Shown in pieces: positions 26,501-38,000 of a stretch of DNA of 64,000 bases. Location: assembly GCF_020382885.2 (NCBI RefSeq), contig NC_058513.1:19936213-20000212 (forward strand), in the 5' to 3' direction. Positions within the stretch are counted from its first letter, which is position 1, and each line of letters starts with the position of its first letter. The notes under the pieces are model-generated. The model was not told where the DNA came from and did no database searches. It saw only the letters and a program-made list of their open reading frames with translations. Both the position numbers and the translations under genes were made by a program. The DNA is from Scatophagus argus. Taxonomy: Eukaryota > Chordata > Actinopteri > Scatophagidae.

Positions 26501-28643
26501 ATTAAAATACCATTTCTCTGTCGAAGTCATTATAAAGTTCAGTGTTTTCAATGTAAATTACCTTCATTCTGTCATGGCAGGCTGTCATCTCAGATTTTAA
26601 TGACTACAACATCATCAACCTAAAAAATAATTCAAATTAGCTCCAAATGTGATGTTTACAGAATTTAATTGATTGAAAAAAAGAGCTGTGGTATTACCTT
26701 TGTGCTCAGAATGCAGGTATTGGATTCTACTTCTGGACAGAAACAGTTGGATCCAGGCATCCCAAAAAATATTAATATTTTGTGTGGTTCTGACTGAAAA
26801 CAAGAAAACAGTTCAAGAAAAATGCAGAAGTGGAGACATGCTTCATCAAACTGATTTCCTCCTGTTAAAGGGTTTCTTTCTTACCTGAAACAAGGCTCTA
26901 ATGGCGGATGGTGTCCTGGGATGTTGTATAAAATGTATAAATGTATGTATAATATAAACAGTCAGAGAGTTTTGAGAGAACAGGGTGAACTTCACATGTG
27001 GAGACTCACCAAATCAGATCATCTTCCTCCTACTGATGTCACTACTATTTTAACTTTTCTCATTTGGCCTCTCTGAAGTCTACAGGGAAGCTGGATGAGA
27101 ACGACTTTGTTGCTGTGACGAGCACCAACGCTGCTAAACTCTTCAACATTTACCCACGCAAAGGTATTGCATCAATCAGAATGATCACAGTGTGGACAAG
27201 ATAAAGACAAAAGAGTGTAAAAGAGGACCTTTTTATTTCACTTGTGATTTGTATCCTTTTTACACAGGATGAGATGGTAACTGAACTATAACTTTGGTGT
27301 AAAAATACAATAAAGCACATGAACATCCACCTGAGGAAATGCCATAGTCATGCAAATATTCATCAGCAGTGATATTAGTGTTTAAGTTAACATCACTGCA
27401 GTCAAGTGTAAGGCAGCAGATTGATTTTTCTGTCTCTTGTGTTCAGGACGGATCGCTGTTGGATCAGATGCCGATATCGTTGTGTGGAACCCAAAGGAGA
27501 CGCAAACTGTTTCTGCAAAGACTCACAACCTGGTAACAGAACATTGATACTCATCACCCATAATGACAATTATTTCATCAACAGTCATCACACTCTGACC
27601 TTCATCTCTGACCCTCCTCCTCCTCTCCATGCTGCCTGTCTGTGCAGACAGTGGAGGTGAACATCTTGGAGGGTTTGGAGTTTCGAGGCGTTGCATCAGT
27701 GGTGATCAGTGGCGGTCATGTTGTTTTTGAGGATGGTAAACTGAACTCGACTGAGGGCTCAGGACGCTTTATCGCCAGGAAGGCTTTCCCCGACGCAGTT
27801 TACAAAAGGATCAGAGCCCGCAGCAAGGTAACGAAACAACTGGTTAATACATAAACCATCTTAACTACTACCAGATAAGCAGCTGGCCAACAAGTTAACC
27901 AGTTAGCTATCTATAACTCTGGCAGAAGATAAAAATTTGCATCAAGGTAACCAACCAACTGGTTAACCCTCTCACCAAACTTGTTCAACTTCACCAGACA
28001 ACCAGATGACTATCTAATAGAAGATCAGAGACTGCTGCAAGTTAACACACTGGTTAACTTGTGAACTGGCCTGAACTACAGATTAACCAGTTAACTAGCT
28101 GATAGACAATTAGCCTTTGCAGTATGGTAACCAGACCAACAAGCTACTTACAGGTTCAGCTGCTGGTGGATGAACTAGTTGATCAGTTAACTGATCGATC
28201 GGTGTATCAAGTAGTCATTCAGTTTTGCTCAGACCTTTCCTCACCTTGTCTCAGATGGCCGAAGCTCGTGGCATTCCCCGTGGAAACTATGATGGTCCGG
28301 TCCATGATGTTATCAGCATGACTAAATCGGTCCCACCCACTCCAACCTCCAGGGGCACCCCATGTCCAAAAAGCCAGACTGGTTCCCGAAACCTCCACCA
28401 ATCAGGATTCACCCTGGCTGGTAGTGTTCATACATGCAGGGCACACATACATATCGGCAGCATTCTGATCAATAATGTGATCGACTACAGCTGACTTGTT
28501 GAACTGTGGTTTAGACTGCACACTCATTCTTCTTTTTTTTCCTCCTTCCAGGAGCTCAGGTTGACGACCACATACCTCGGCGCTCAACTCAGAGGATTGT
28601 GGCGCCACCTGGTGGGCGCTCCAACATTACATCCTTATCATAA
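20223..28643 (+). CDS. dpysl4: Dihydropyrimidinase-like / collapsin response mediator protein 4-type (DPYSL4)
   Basis: Two alternative first coding exons, 20223-20522 (long) and 22402-22440 (short), splice in phase 0 to 23145-23233, then 23374-23558, 23648-23812, 24318-24379, 24540-24620, 24760-24828, 24950-25070, 25685-25841, 25984-26125, 27079-27163, 27447-27532, 27648-27827, 28255-28420, 28552-28643. The short form is 572 residues, the length of human DPYSL4; the long form is 659. CRMP proteins are cytosolic tetramers that bind tubulin and steer axon growth. They derive from dihydropyrimidinase but lack the zinc-binding histidines: here the HxH position reads [10 protein letters not shown]. 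Family blocks include [68 protein letters not shown] and the C-terminus [13 protein letters not shown]. The NLHQSGF tail and Ser/Thr-Pro cluster mark the phosphoregulated region. Paralogue choice rests on length, synteny and the pairing with a JAKMIP gene. Confidence 0.92.
21220..21246 (+). repeat. (AAT)n microsatellite
   Basis: About nine tandem AAT units in the first intron of the dpysl4 long isoform. Confidence 0.8.
22318..22331 (+). promoter_or_regulatory. CRE-like palindrome upstream of the short dpysl4 start
   Basis: The sequence CGTCAGAGCTGACG is a perfect palindrome of two CREB/ATF half-sites (CGTCA and TGACG) separated by GAGC. It lies 70 bases before the short-isoform ATG at 22402, in a locally CpG-rich region that continues to about 22620. 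This is the pattern expected of a promoter; function is inferred. Confidence 0.4.
22402..22440 (+). CDS. dpysl4: First coding exon of the short dpysl4 isoform
   Basis: Thirteen codons, [13 protein letters not shown], followed by a GTAGGT donor. This matches the start and 39-base length of the standard CRMP first exon (human DPYSL4 also begins MSFQ-KKS). Leaves phase 0 and joins 23145. Confidence 0.9.
25388..25500 (+). repeat. Dispersed teleost repeat in dpysl4 intron 8
   Basis: Holds TCAAGTTTATTTTTATATCC, then CAATTTGCCTTAAGGAGCTT and CTGTCCTTAGACC, a string common as a repeat 3' region in many teleost genomes. Boundaries are approximate. Confidence 0.55.
27828..28254 (+). repeat. dpysl4 intron built of degenerate tandem repeats
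   Basis: The intron contains diverged units of about 85-120 bases sharing AAG-GTAACC, AACTGGTTAAC, CCAGATAA and AGCTATC-type words. Copies of the splice-donor neighbourhood recur at about 27943, 28036 and 28121. It reads as old local duplication. Confidence 0.55.
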
Positions 28644-29573
28644 AGCAACAAGAATTTGAATTTATCCAACACAAAATTGTGTCACTTTCACCACAATATA
28701 CCAAACCAAACCTTGTAGTAAGGTTTGGTTTGCTACACCCTGAAACAGTAGTACTTTATATATTGCTGAACCCTACTACAGCCTCATACACCCTTAAACA
28801 ACCATGTTAACTGACACTTGAAGGTTCTGTACACAAGACTGAGTGGCCAAAATGAAGAGAGAAGATCAGATGTCATTCTCTGTTAATGACGTTATTACTA
28901 AACCATATATGTACTTATATAACCTTCAAATACTTCAACTTGTGATAAATCCTACTGCAAACCCCAAAGGTAATATTAAAAACTAAAACACTGCAAATTC
29001 TGTAACAAACTCTTTAACTAATACTGGACCCTACTAAAACCTTTTAAGTGTAAAACTAGTATTAAACCCAGCAACAAGTACTTTAACTAGTATTATGCTG
29101 TACAACAACTCTACAGATAGTTTAATTATGACTGAATTCTTCTACAGCCTTATAAACCCTATAACAATAGTACTTCAACTTTTGCTAAATCCTGAAATGG
29201 TGGTACTACAACTTTACAAACACTAATAAACACTAGTACAACTTTACAAATCTTACACCTACAACCCAACTAGTACTGAAAGTTACAAAAATGATACTAC
29301 AATCCTGAAAATACTACTGTCCTACTGTGTTTCAATTGTCGTGGTACTGAGTGTTATCAGTATGGTTCTTAGAATGAGACATAGTACTCATACTTTTTAA
29401 ATAATCTTACATTTGTACTCAACATTTCATCTCATTTGTCCTCAAACTCATGAATTCATCACTTTCTCCACACATTCGTGTTCTGTATCTATGATGTTGT
29501 CTCTCTCTCTCTTTTCTGTCTCTCTCTCTGATAGAAGCAGTAGTAGTAGTGGTAGTTGTAGTAGTGGTAGTCA
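28644..29573. other. dpysl4 3' flank with degenerate satellite-like DNA
   Basis: AT-rich and quasi-repetitive from about 28730 to 29390: words such as AGTACTTCAACTTTTGCTAA, CCCTACTACAGCC and TATAAACCCT recur with variation. A candidate polyadenylation signal AATAAA is at 29225-29230. CT and GTAGTA simple repeats follow at 29497-29573. No dpysl4 exon remains here. Confidence 0.5.
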
Positions 29574-30891
29574 TTATAGTTTCACTGGAACAAACTTCCT
29601 GCATCCATCATCATGAGGAAACACATCGAAGACCAACTGTTTACCACCAGCACACATTTCAAACGCGGTTGCCTGAACTTGTTGTTCCTCGATGTTTCCA
29701 GATGTTTGCCTCATACCTGCCATTCTGTCCAAGAACTTACTCAGCTCATTGTTGAAGTGAAAGTTAAATTCATTCACTGTAGTCAGTAATAGTAACACTT
29801 GGTCTCGATCTTTTAAGGTCTCTCAATATGAACCACTTCAATCCACTATGAGAGCACATTGATAATATGAATCCATATTGTTCTGGTGTAAATTCATCAC
29901 TCTGTGTAATGTGTTCTGTCCTAATAAGCGTGTCTGTTGGTCTGAGTTAGTCTGGACTGCAGGGTTTGTCCTGCAGGACCAACTCACCTTTTACTTGCTC
30001 ATTTACTCATTTACTGTGCATTTTAGTTATTGATATAAGAATTGATAAATGAATGCCAACCAGAAAGAACTGATAAATGGTGCTAATAAATTAATTGATA
30101 GCCTACAAGTAGCAATCCCTTCAATACCCCTACAGCAAGTAAACCAAATTACTCCACCCTTCATAAATATCTTAAACAAAGTGACATCATGTTATTACAA
30201 CTGGGCACTGGATATCAACTTATTTTACTATAAACATACTGCTGAAAAAGTTTTTTAGCTCCTGTGTGGTGGCCCATTGCACATGCTCAGTAGTGGTTCT
30301 TCTGCTGGCCCCACCCATGCTGACTGCTCAAACAAACACGTGTTTTGGTTGGTCAATTTTGACCCTGACTGTAAAGCAGGGCTGCCCAAAGTGGGCCCTG
30401 CCTTGAGGTTCAGTTTGCCCTCTAAAAATTAATTCAACAAAATTTTATAATGTTTATGCAGTTTTATTTTTTGTGAGGTAAAAATGCTCTTTGAATATGT
30501 AACATCTATAATCACTGTTCACAATCTGCATGGGAAGTCCCTTAAATAAAGGAGTCATTTAAGATCTTAACAACATAGAGGCCTGTGGCCCCATGAAGAT
30601 TCAGTTTTTGTCTTTTAAGGGAAAAAGTTTGAGACTGTGATGTCACAGCTGCAGACCCCTCCCTTTCCTGCTCTGTGACCTCTGAAGACAATGTCTTTGA
30701 TTTATAAAGGCTGCATTTGATACCATGATCATTTTGTATTTTTTAAAGTTTTTGTATCCTGGCAGTGTTAGCATCAGTGATCGTAGTACTAACTTACAGT
30801 TCAGGGGCTGTGCAGCCCACAGCATCCATGATGGTGCTGAGCTGTTGGAGTAAAGCTCCTCCAAAACGTTGTCGTTATTAAACGCTGCCAT
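29574..30891 (-). CDS. Candidate two-exon gene, 98-residue protein of unknown function
   Basis: Not recognised. On the minus strand an ATG at 30891 in a strong Kozak context (A at -3, G at +4) opens exon 30798-30891, MAAFNNDNVLEELY onward, ending at a consensus GTAAGT donor. It joins in phase 1 to an exon starting at 29776 after a CTACAG acceptor with an upstream ACTGAC branch-point-like word. That frame runs through NEFNFHFNNELSKFLDRM and QLVFDVFPHDDGCRKFV to a stop at 29574-29576, giving 98 residues with no signal peptide, membrane segment or known motif. A second donor GTATGA at 29711-29716 (minus) could end exon 2 early and lead to further exons that I could not find. It lies between dpysl4, with converging transcription, and racgap1, with diverging transcription. 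The evidence is splice-site and composition based only. Confidence 0.4.
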
Positions 30892-32098
30892 ACTGACTCA
30901 GCTCCAGCATGGCGGCTGTTTTCCTGCAGGCTGGACTGTTCCTATAGCAGTTACTTGTGTTTCTGTCCTCGCAGATGCACTGGAGCCAACATGGAGGATA
31001 TGCACTCCTGCATATGAGGAGGGGTTGCTCTGGCAACAGTGCATCTGTTGTGGTTGTTGTTGTTCCTGTAGTGAATGTAAAACTACTTCCAGAGAGCTGC
31101 ATGAATAAACTGTGAAGACAAACACAGCTGAGTGACATGTCCATTTTCATACTTTGCTGTCCAACCTGTGAATAACTCTTTCAGTCTCCAGCTCTGTGTA
31201 CAGGAAATCAATATGACGTAAAAGAGCTGATCTTATTATTGGTGTTTATATGTCATGTTCATGTGTTTATTATGAAACTGGTCAGATATAAATTTAAATT
31301 CGTCGTTTGAAATGTCCATTTCATTTGATGACGGTTAAGTTGTTTACAAAATTTAACCCATCACAAGAAGTTAAGAGAGGTCACCAGATCAACACTTCAG
31401 CCAACTCTTGCTCAGTTAAAAGCAAGCAAGTCATTCATAATAAGCTGATAAGATTCTCGCAGTCATTTAAAAACCACGTGACGAACCAGCTGCACCGATG
31501 GCATCACAACCAGTAGGAAGAGCAGGTGAGGTCACGTGGTAACAGACGCAGGACAAATCAATGAAGCGGCTGATGGGTTGCAGATTTTCTTCAACCTGCG
31601 GTAAGACTGAACAGACTGTTACTGCTTTGATGAGATGTGCGGGGTGCAGTTGAGCGCCGCAGTCAAGCATCGTGCGTGTCTGCTGTCAACTGTCAAATGT
31701 TGATGGGAACACTTTGAAAGCAATTTAAACTTTTCCACCAGAGACCCGCAGGTTCCACATTTAAATCCCGCATGACGAGGCGACCACACAGCGTTTCATA
31801 CATAACGGAGACACCCACACACCTGAGACACGAGGTTCAAGTGCCGCGCACAGATCACTTGATTGTCCGCGTGTACGAGTTCTGAACGTTTCCAGCTGTG
31901 AACTGGTGAGTTGAATGTTGTTTCTCCTCTCCTTCAAAAGTCTTGAGTTTTCCTCTGACTGAAAGAATGAAGTAAATCCTGACTCAGTTCAGTCCACACC
32001 AGACGGCGAATCAAAGTTAATACAAAGAACCGTGAGAGAGTTGGCTGGTTGAAACCGAGACAGACTGTCCCTTTCCTGCTGCAGGAGGGTCGCTGAGC
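30892..32098. other. Intergenic region and racgap1-like 5' untranslated region
   Basis: Between the candidate minus-strand gene and the racgap1-like start. The last part probably holds a non-coding first exon of the racgap1-like gene, ending at the GTGAGT donor at 31906, with the acceptor TGCTGCAG closing at 32084. The open frames here show no known domain. Confidence 0.45.
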
Positions 32099-35000
32099 AT
32101 GGGGGAGTCTCGGCTCATCGTGGAGGAGCTGCTGGCTCTGTGTCTCCAGAGGATCACCATGGAGGAGAACACTGTGAACAGCGAGCAGGGTGAGGCTGAC
32201 CCAGGAACAGTTCTGATCGAGGGTCAACATTTGGATCACTGCCGGTTCAGTCCTGCAGCAGATCCTGGACTTCATGGAGTACTTTAATGATTCTGGATTT
32301 GTTTTATGTTGTTTGGTTTTGCAGAGAATTCCTCTTATGAAGAAACAACTGATGATTATTATTATTAGAGTGCGAATTGATTACATGTTATGAATCATGA
32401 CTGACAGGTAGAAAGCAGAAGAAAACAAGGCTTCATGTCCACTAATTTTACGTTAGTTTGCTTCTCGTCACACACTTGTTAATGGACATAATGAAGTGGG
32501 GACAAAAGCACAGCAGTTTTAATATTAATCAAGGATAAACCTTTTTTTTTTTATTATTGGCCTGGTTGCAGCAGAGAAACGTTCCGCTCTTACTCATTTT
32601 GAGGATGTAGATGCTGATTGTTTCCTGCTGCCCTTTCAGAGATGGTTGAAATTGTGAAAAACTTTGAGACAGTCAGGAAGCGGTGGCTGCACGCAGAGTT
32701 GGAGCTGAAGAAGTACAAAGAGCTGCTGGTGAAGTCTGATGTGGCCAAAGCTGCTCTGGAAGTCAAACTGAAACATGCACGAAACCAGCTGGATGTGGAG
32801 ATGAAGAAACGCTACAAGATTGAAGGCGACTATCAGTACCTGGTAAGTCCCACAAAAAACACAAGAAGAAGAAATTAGATTCAGTTCAGTTTTAGTTCCA
32901 CTAAAACTAGAACTGCTGCCTGAGGAGGAGGGTGAGAAGGCAAACCTGTCAGCTGCAATACAGTTTTCAGAATAATGCTGAAAGAGTTCATGTTCCAACT
33001 GAAAATAAGGTTCAAATTTAATTCTCCTGCATTTTTTTTCTGTCTGCATTCATGTCTGCTGTGTAACTTGTTCTTTTATCAAAAACTTCACCAAAAACAC
33101 CAAAAGGGAGAAATTTATGTTTAATAATTTTAGTTTCACGATGGTGTCTGCTAGTTTTACACAAGTTCATCACATTACCATCAGGGGATGATGTGTGCAA
33201 ATGGAGGCTTTACTTCCTGTTTACTGTTTCTAATCTCAGCTTTTTGAACAAGAACATTCACAGGGGACACATTTGCTAACATCAGGTTACAGGCTACAAA
33301 GTCTAATTACCTGCAAATGCCATAAAAACATACCTGTAAATGTAACTGTTGGGTTAGCTTAGTCACTGCTGTGGTCATCTGTGTATCTAACAACACGCAA
33401 ACAACACATGAAGACAACAGGACAACTTTCTTTACTTTGTCTCTGCCTGTGGTGCAACACCAAAAAGGAGTGAGCAACTTGAGGCCTTCAGTCCACTTTC
33501 AGTATCTACTCCATCTGACCAGGAGGGTCACAGTCCTGCCGTCCAGAGGATGAACCCTTTACATCATAAAGATTCCATGATCTTTCCTCCAGCACCACCA
33601 TCAGGACAAATTAGATATTTTGTTCTTCACTATTGCTCAGACTCTAAGAATATATAACTCCTCAGATAATTTGTGAAGATTTGTTCACCCTGTAGGGGGT
33701 GCTGACAGCACTCTGTCACTTTTCATCTATCCTGTAATGGTTTCCAGCAGAGGCAGATGCAGCTCATGTGTGACATCCTGGTCCACGACAGTAAATCCAG
33801 TGCTTGTCTAAATGATGAGCAGAAATCTCTTTTGGCTGCGTTTGACCACAGAGGAGCGAATGTGACTGTGCAGCGAAGCAGCAGGCGGTGAGTCGATCGC
33901 AAGGTTCAGCAGTTGGCTAAAACAAACGTTAAAGCTTCATGTAGCTGTTCAGGGTGACTGATTGGGTTTAAGACTGGAGGGGTTCAGTTTATTCTCAGGG
34001 GGTCTGCAGCAGTAGGAGACCCGGTGTCATGTTATTGAACACAACATTGTGTTTTCTTGTTGTTCTTCAGGTTGTCTGTGATCGACGAGTCGTCCTTCCT
34101 GTCTGTCTGTCACTCTGACATCAGCTATGATCGAACAGATGATGATGTGGTACATTCCTCACCTGAACATCATGTTCAAACTGTGTCACAGGCAGCAGAT
34201 ATACTCGATTGAAAGACCAGCCTGCTTAAATTCTTTGTTTAATGCCTTCACATCCTTCGGTTATTACACTGATTTCACTTCTATGGAAACCAACTTGTAT
34301 ACTCTTAAAACTTTCTGTTCTGCAGAAAGAAAGCAAAGTTCATTTCTATGTGTTCTTTCTATTTGTTAAAGTAAATCAAAGAGCTTCACACTGTACATAA
34401 AATAAGATCAAAACATAAAGTCTTTCTAAGCCTTCTGAAGGAACTGATGGGCTGAAGTATCTGTAGTAGTAAATTGTTCCAAACATGACAATGTGTGAGA
34501 AAAGCAGCTTTATGTGATGTGATACAAAGTTTTGGTTTTCACATTGTTTCAGGATCTGGATACAAGTGTGATTAAACCCCTGAGATCTCGAGCCAGGGAG
34601 AAGAGGGTGAGTCCAAATCACATCTTAAGCTGGTCCTCAACGTGCTTCTTGTTGGTTTGACACTCTGATGCTGCCTTGCTGTGTTGGTGCTTATGCTCTT
34701 TTCTGTAAATTCTCTGCTCATGAACATCAGTAAAACAACAAAGATTTGACATTGAGACAATCTGTTGGTGGTCCTCAGCGCTCGTCGATGGGACCGGCTG
34801 CCAGTGCTCCGGTTGGGAGGCGAGGGAGAAGTGGGAACGTGTCGGCAGAGCTGCTGGAAAGGAAAACTGTGGACAAGGTGAGCAGATCCATATCAGCAAC
34901 TTGATCACCCACTTAGAGGAATAGTCATTTGTTTGATGTCTGATGGGAATGAGTCGTTCCCAGATGTTAGTGAACAAAATTGTTGAAATATTTGAATCTA

Positions 35001-38000
35001 CGGCTCATCTTTTGAGAAACTCTCAGGAAAAAAGTGTACATTTTTATTCTTCATGTGCATTAGCAGGTCGTTTCTTTGTTTCTTTCTTCTTTCTTCTCCA
35101 CAAATTTTTTTACTAAGTTTTGAATGATGTTTTTCGAAGCGGCAGCACATGAGTTGTTTGTTCAGACTGAATGAAGTTGCCTGGTTTCTGTTGTAAAAGT
35201 CAAAGCAGAAGTTTGTGTGTCACTCAGGAGGTGGAGACCATTGTGAAGGCATCGGTGACGACTCCGGACTCTGTAGGTCAAATCCACATGGTGGTGGGAA
35301 TCACACAGGAGACCCCCAAGAACCCAGCCCAAATCCTCTCCCAGGAGTGTGCTGTTTCATTGGGTGGAGGTCAGTCTCATCCACACTTCTGTTCACATTG
35401 CCAAAATAAAACTGATCTGGATGTTTGGATCAGAGCAGTCTGTTTGTATGACAATGTTTTCCTCTTCTTGTCTTTCCTTTAATGCTTGACATGAGTGAGC
35501 AGTGATACTGTAAAGTAAAGTTTACCTTCGCACTGAACTCTGTGGTGAAACCATTAAGATGTCTGGTGCTCCACAGATCAGACATCAGTGTGGATTCCCT
35601 GTGATGAGACGGTGGCTGAGCCTGAAGCTGAACCAAAGATGGAGGGGAGAGCTGAGAAAAGCCTCAGACATGTTTTTCTATCAAAAACGGTATGAACACA
35701 GAGCTGCAAAACACTTTATAGACCAGATGGTAAGAAACATTCACAGTAACAGAGTTAAGAGTTCATAGAAACCTCAGATAGTTAGCCTTTCTCAATGAAC
35801 TCAGTGAATCTGAAGACGGTTTTCTGTTGTGAAAACAGTTCTGCCACATATGGATGATTTTGTTACTGCTGTAAGCTTTAACTGAGTAGATGGGAGGAGT
35901 TTAGATAACCATGAGCTGATTATTTCAGATCGTGATGAGTCATCAATGATAATGTGCGATAAACAGGATTTATATGAAGGGCCGTGAGAGTATAGATGTT
36001 TTCGAGGATAAAAGTCTGAAAGCCTCATTTTGAAATTCATGTTTGAGTCCAATGTTGAGTTTAAGTGACAGTCTGCTGTCAGGCAGTTCCTCCCTATATG
36101 AGTCACATGATCTTTAACTCACAGTATGAAGCTCCTGCCAGTAGGAGGCTCTAAAACACAGCAAACAATGTGAGCAGTAATCGACCTTGGGAGTTGTTGT
36201 TTTCGTTGTTAAGGTGGCTCAGACAAGGCAGCGTTTTAAAGTTTTATTCAGCTCTGATACTCTGAGTTTGAACTTTGTCGGAACATGGGATGATTTGAAT
36301 TGAATAGATTATATCACAGAGTTCTGGTGGTTTTTAGGCATTTTAATGGGCACATGTGGCAGTCTATCTTTTGATGGCAGGACAGTCAAAGACATTGGTA
36401 TTTTAAAACATGTCTGTGATCCACACATTATCACTTGAAAGCATCAAAGGAAGAACAAAGTAAAGCAGGATTGACAGAGCTTTAAACTGCGTTGTTACCT
36501 GCCTCTGTGCAGGTGATCCGGCCTGAGACCTGTTCACCATGTGGTAAGAGGATCCGCTTTGGGAAGATTGCAGTGAAGTGCAGAAACTGCCGTGTGGCTG
36601 CTCATCCAGAGTGCAAACAGAAATTTTACGGCAGTTGCTCATCCGCCAGCAGGGCAGGAAGTTCAACTCAGCAGGTACCTCCGAGCAGATAGTCCAGAAC
36701 CAAAGGCAGTGCAGCCATATGATGAAAACTGGAAACCAGTCAAAGTCCCAGCAGGACTTAATATCACAGGAGGAGCTCAGAAATCTTCACTGTGCTCCTC
36801 AATCACCAAACTCATCCTGAGTTTCAATGAATGTATGAATGAAGGCTTTATTTCGAACATGTGGAAATAATACAATAACAATATCTTAATTTAACATGTC
36901 TGAAAAGGAATAGGAAGAAGCACAAGTGTATTTGACTGTTTGACTGAATTTAAACTAATGTAGCCCACAGATGTGTAAAGAGAACATGAGATCATGACTT
37001 TGAGGTGACCTAGGCAGGAGCTTGTTGTGTCTGTAATTTATTACTGACCCTGTAAGAATTAATGCGGAGAGCAGCTCATGTTAGTGTTGCCTCCACTCCT
37101 CAGTCTTGTGTCAATTATGCATATAAAGACCTGTTCCTGTCCAGAACTCATTGGAGGGCTTTGCTCCGGTGATCCATCCCAGAGTTCCTCTGCTGGTGGT
37201 TGAGTGTGTGGCTGAGATCGAGAGGAGGGGACTGGAGGAGGTGAGCTCTTCAAGCTGATCTCAGACTTGTGTTGAAGCTGTTGGGTTTGGAAGCAGCTGA
37301 TGATGTGCTGTGTCTGCAGAGAGGACTGTACAGAGTACCTGGAGGGGAGCGTCTGGTAAAGGAACTCCGAGATCGATTCATCCATGGGAAAACGCCGCTC
37401 ATGCTCAGTAAAGTACAGGACATCCATGTACTGTGTGGTCTTCTCAAAGACTTCCTGAGAAAACTGAAGGAGCCGCTAATCACCTTCAAACTGCACAGGA
37501 CCTTCACAGAGGCTTCAGGTACAAATGCTGGTGCTGCTCACACCGACATGTCCATAAACCAGGTATCAATACATCAAAGTATTGCTACATCACGGTATCA
37601 GTACTCCAGAGAATTGATCTACTCAGTGAAGATGGGTATTAATAAAAATCAATCTCTCTGTCCCTGAAGAAACAAATGAATGAGAAACATGTGAAGGGAT
37701 GAAAATATTAAAACCTACAATCAGCAGTGTGGAAATGAATCAGAAGAAATAAAGATTCATATTGATTCAACTTGTAAATGTTGGATCAATAAATGTTTTA
37801 AATGATTTTCTGTCATCCTGACTGATCACCTACTGTGAGTCAGAGCTGCCTGATGAAGACAACAGCTGTGCCATTGTGTACCGGGCCATCGCAGAGCTGC
37901 CGAGGGCCAACAGAGATACGCTTGCTTTCCTCATGCTCCACTTACACAAGTAAGAAAGCTGTTGAGTCGGTTCATGTCTGTCTGTTTGGATTTGTTTTTG

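Noticed and set aside
29419-29604. Minus-strand frame with a poly-threonine run
   Set aside because: It is only a GTAGTA/CT simple repeat read as protein.
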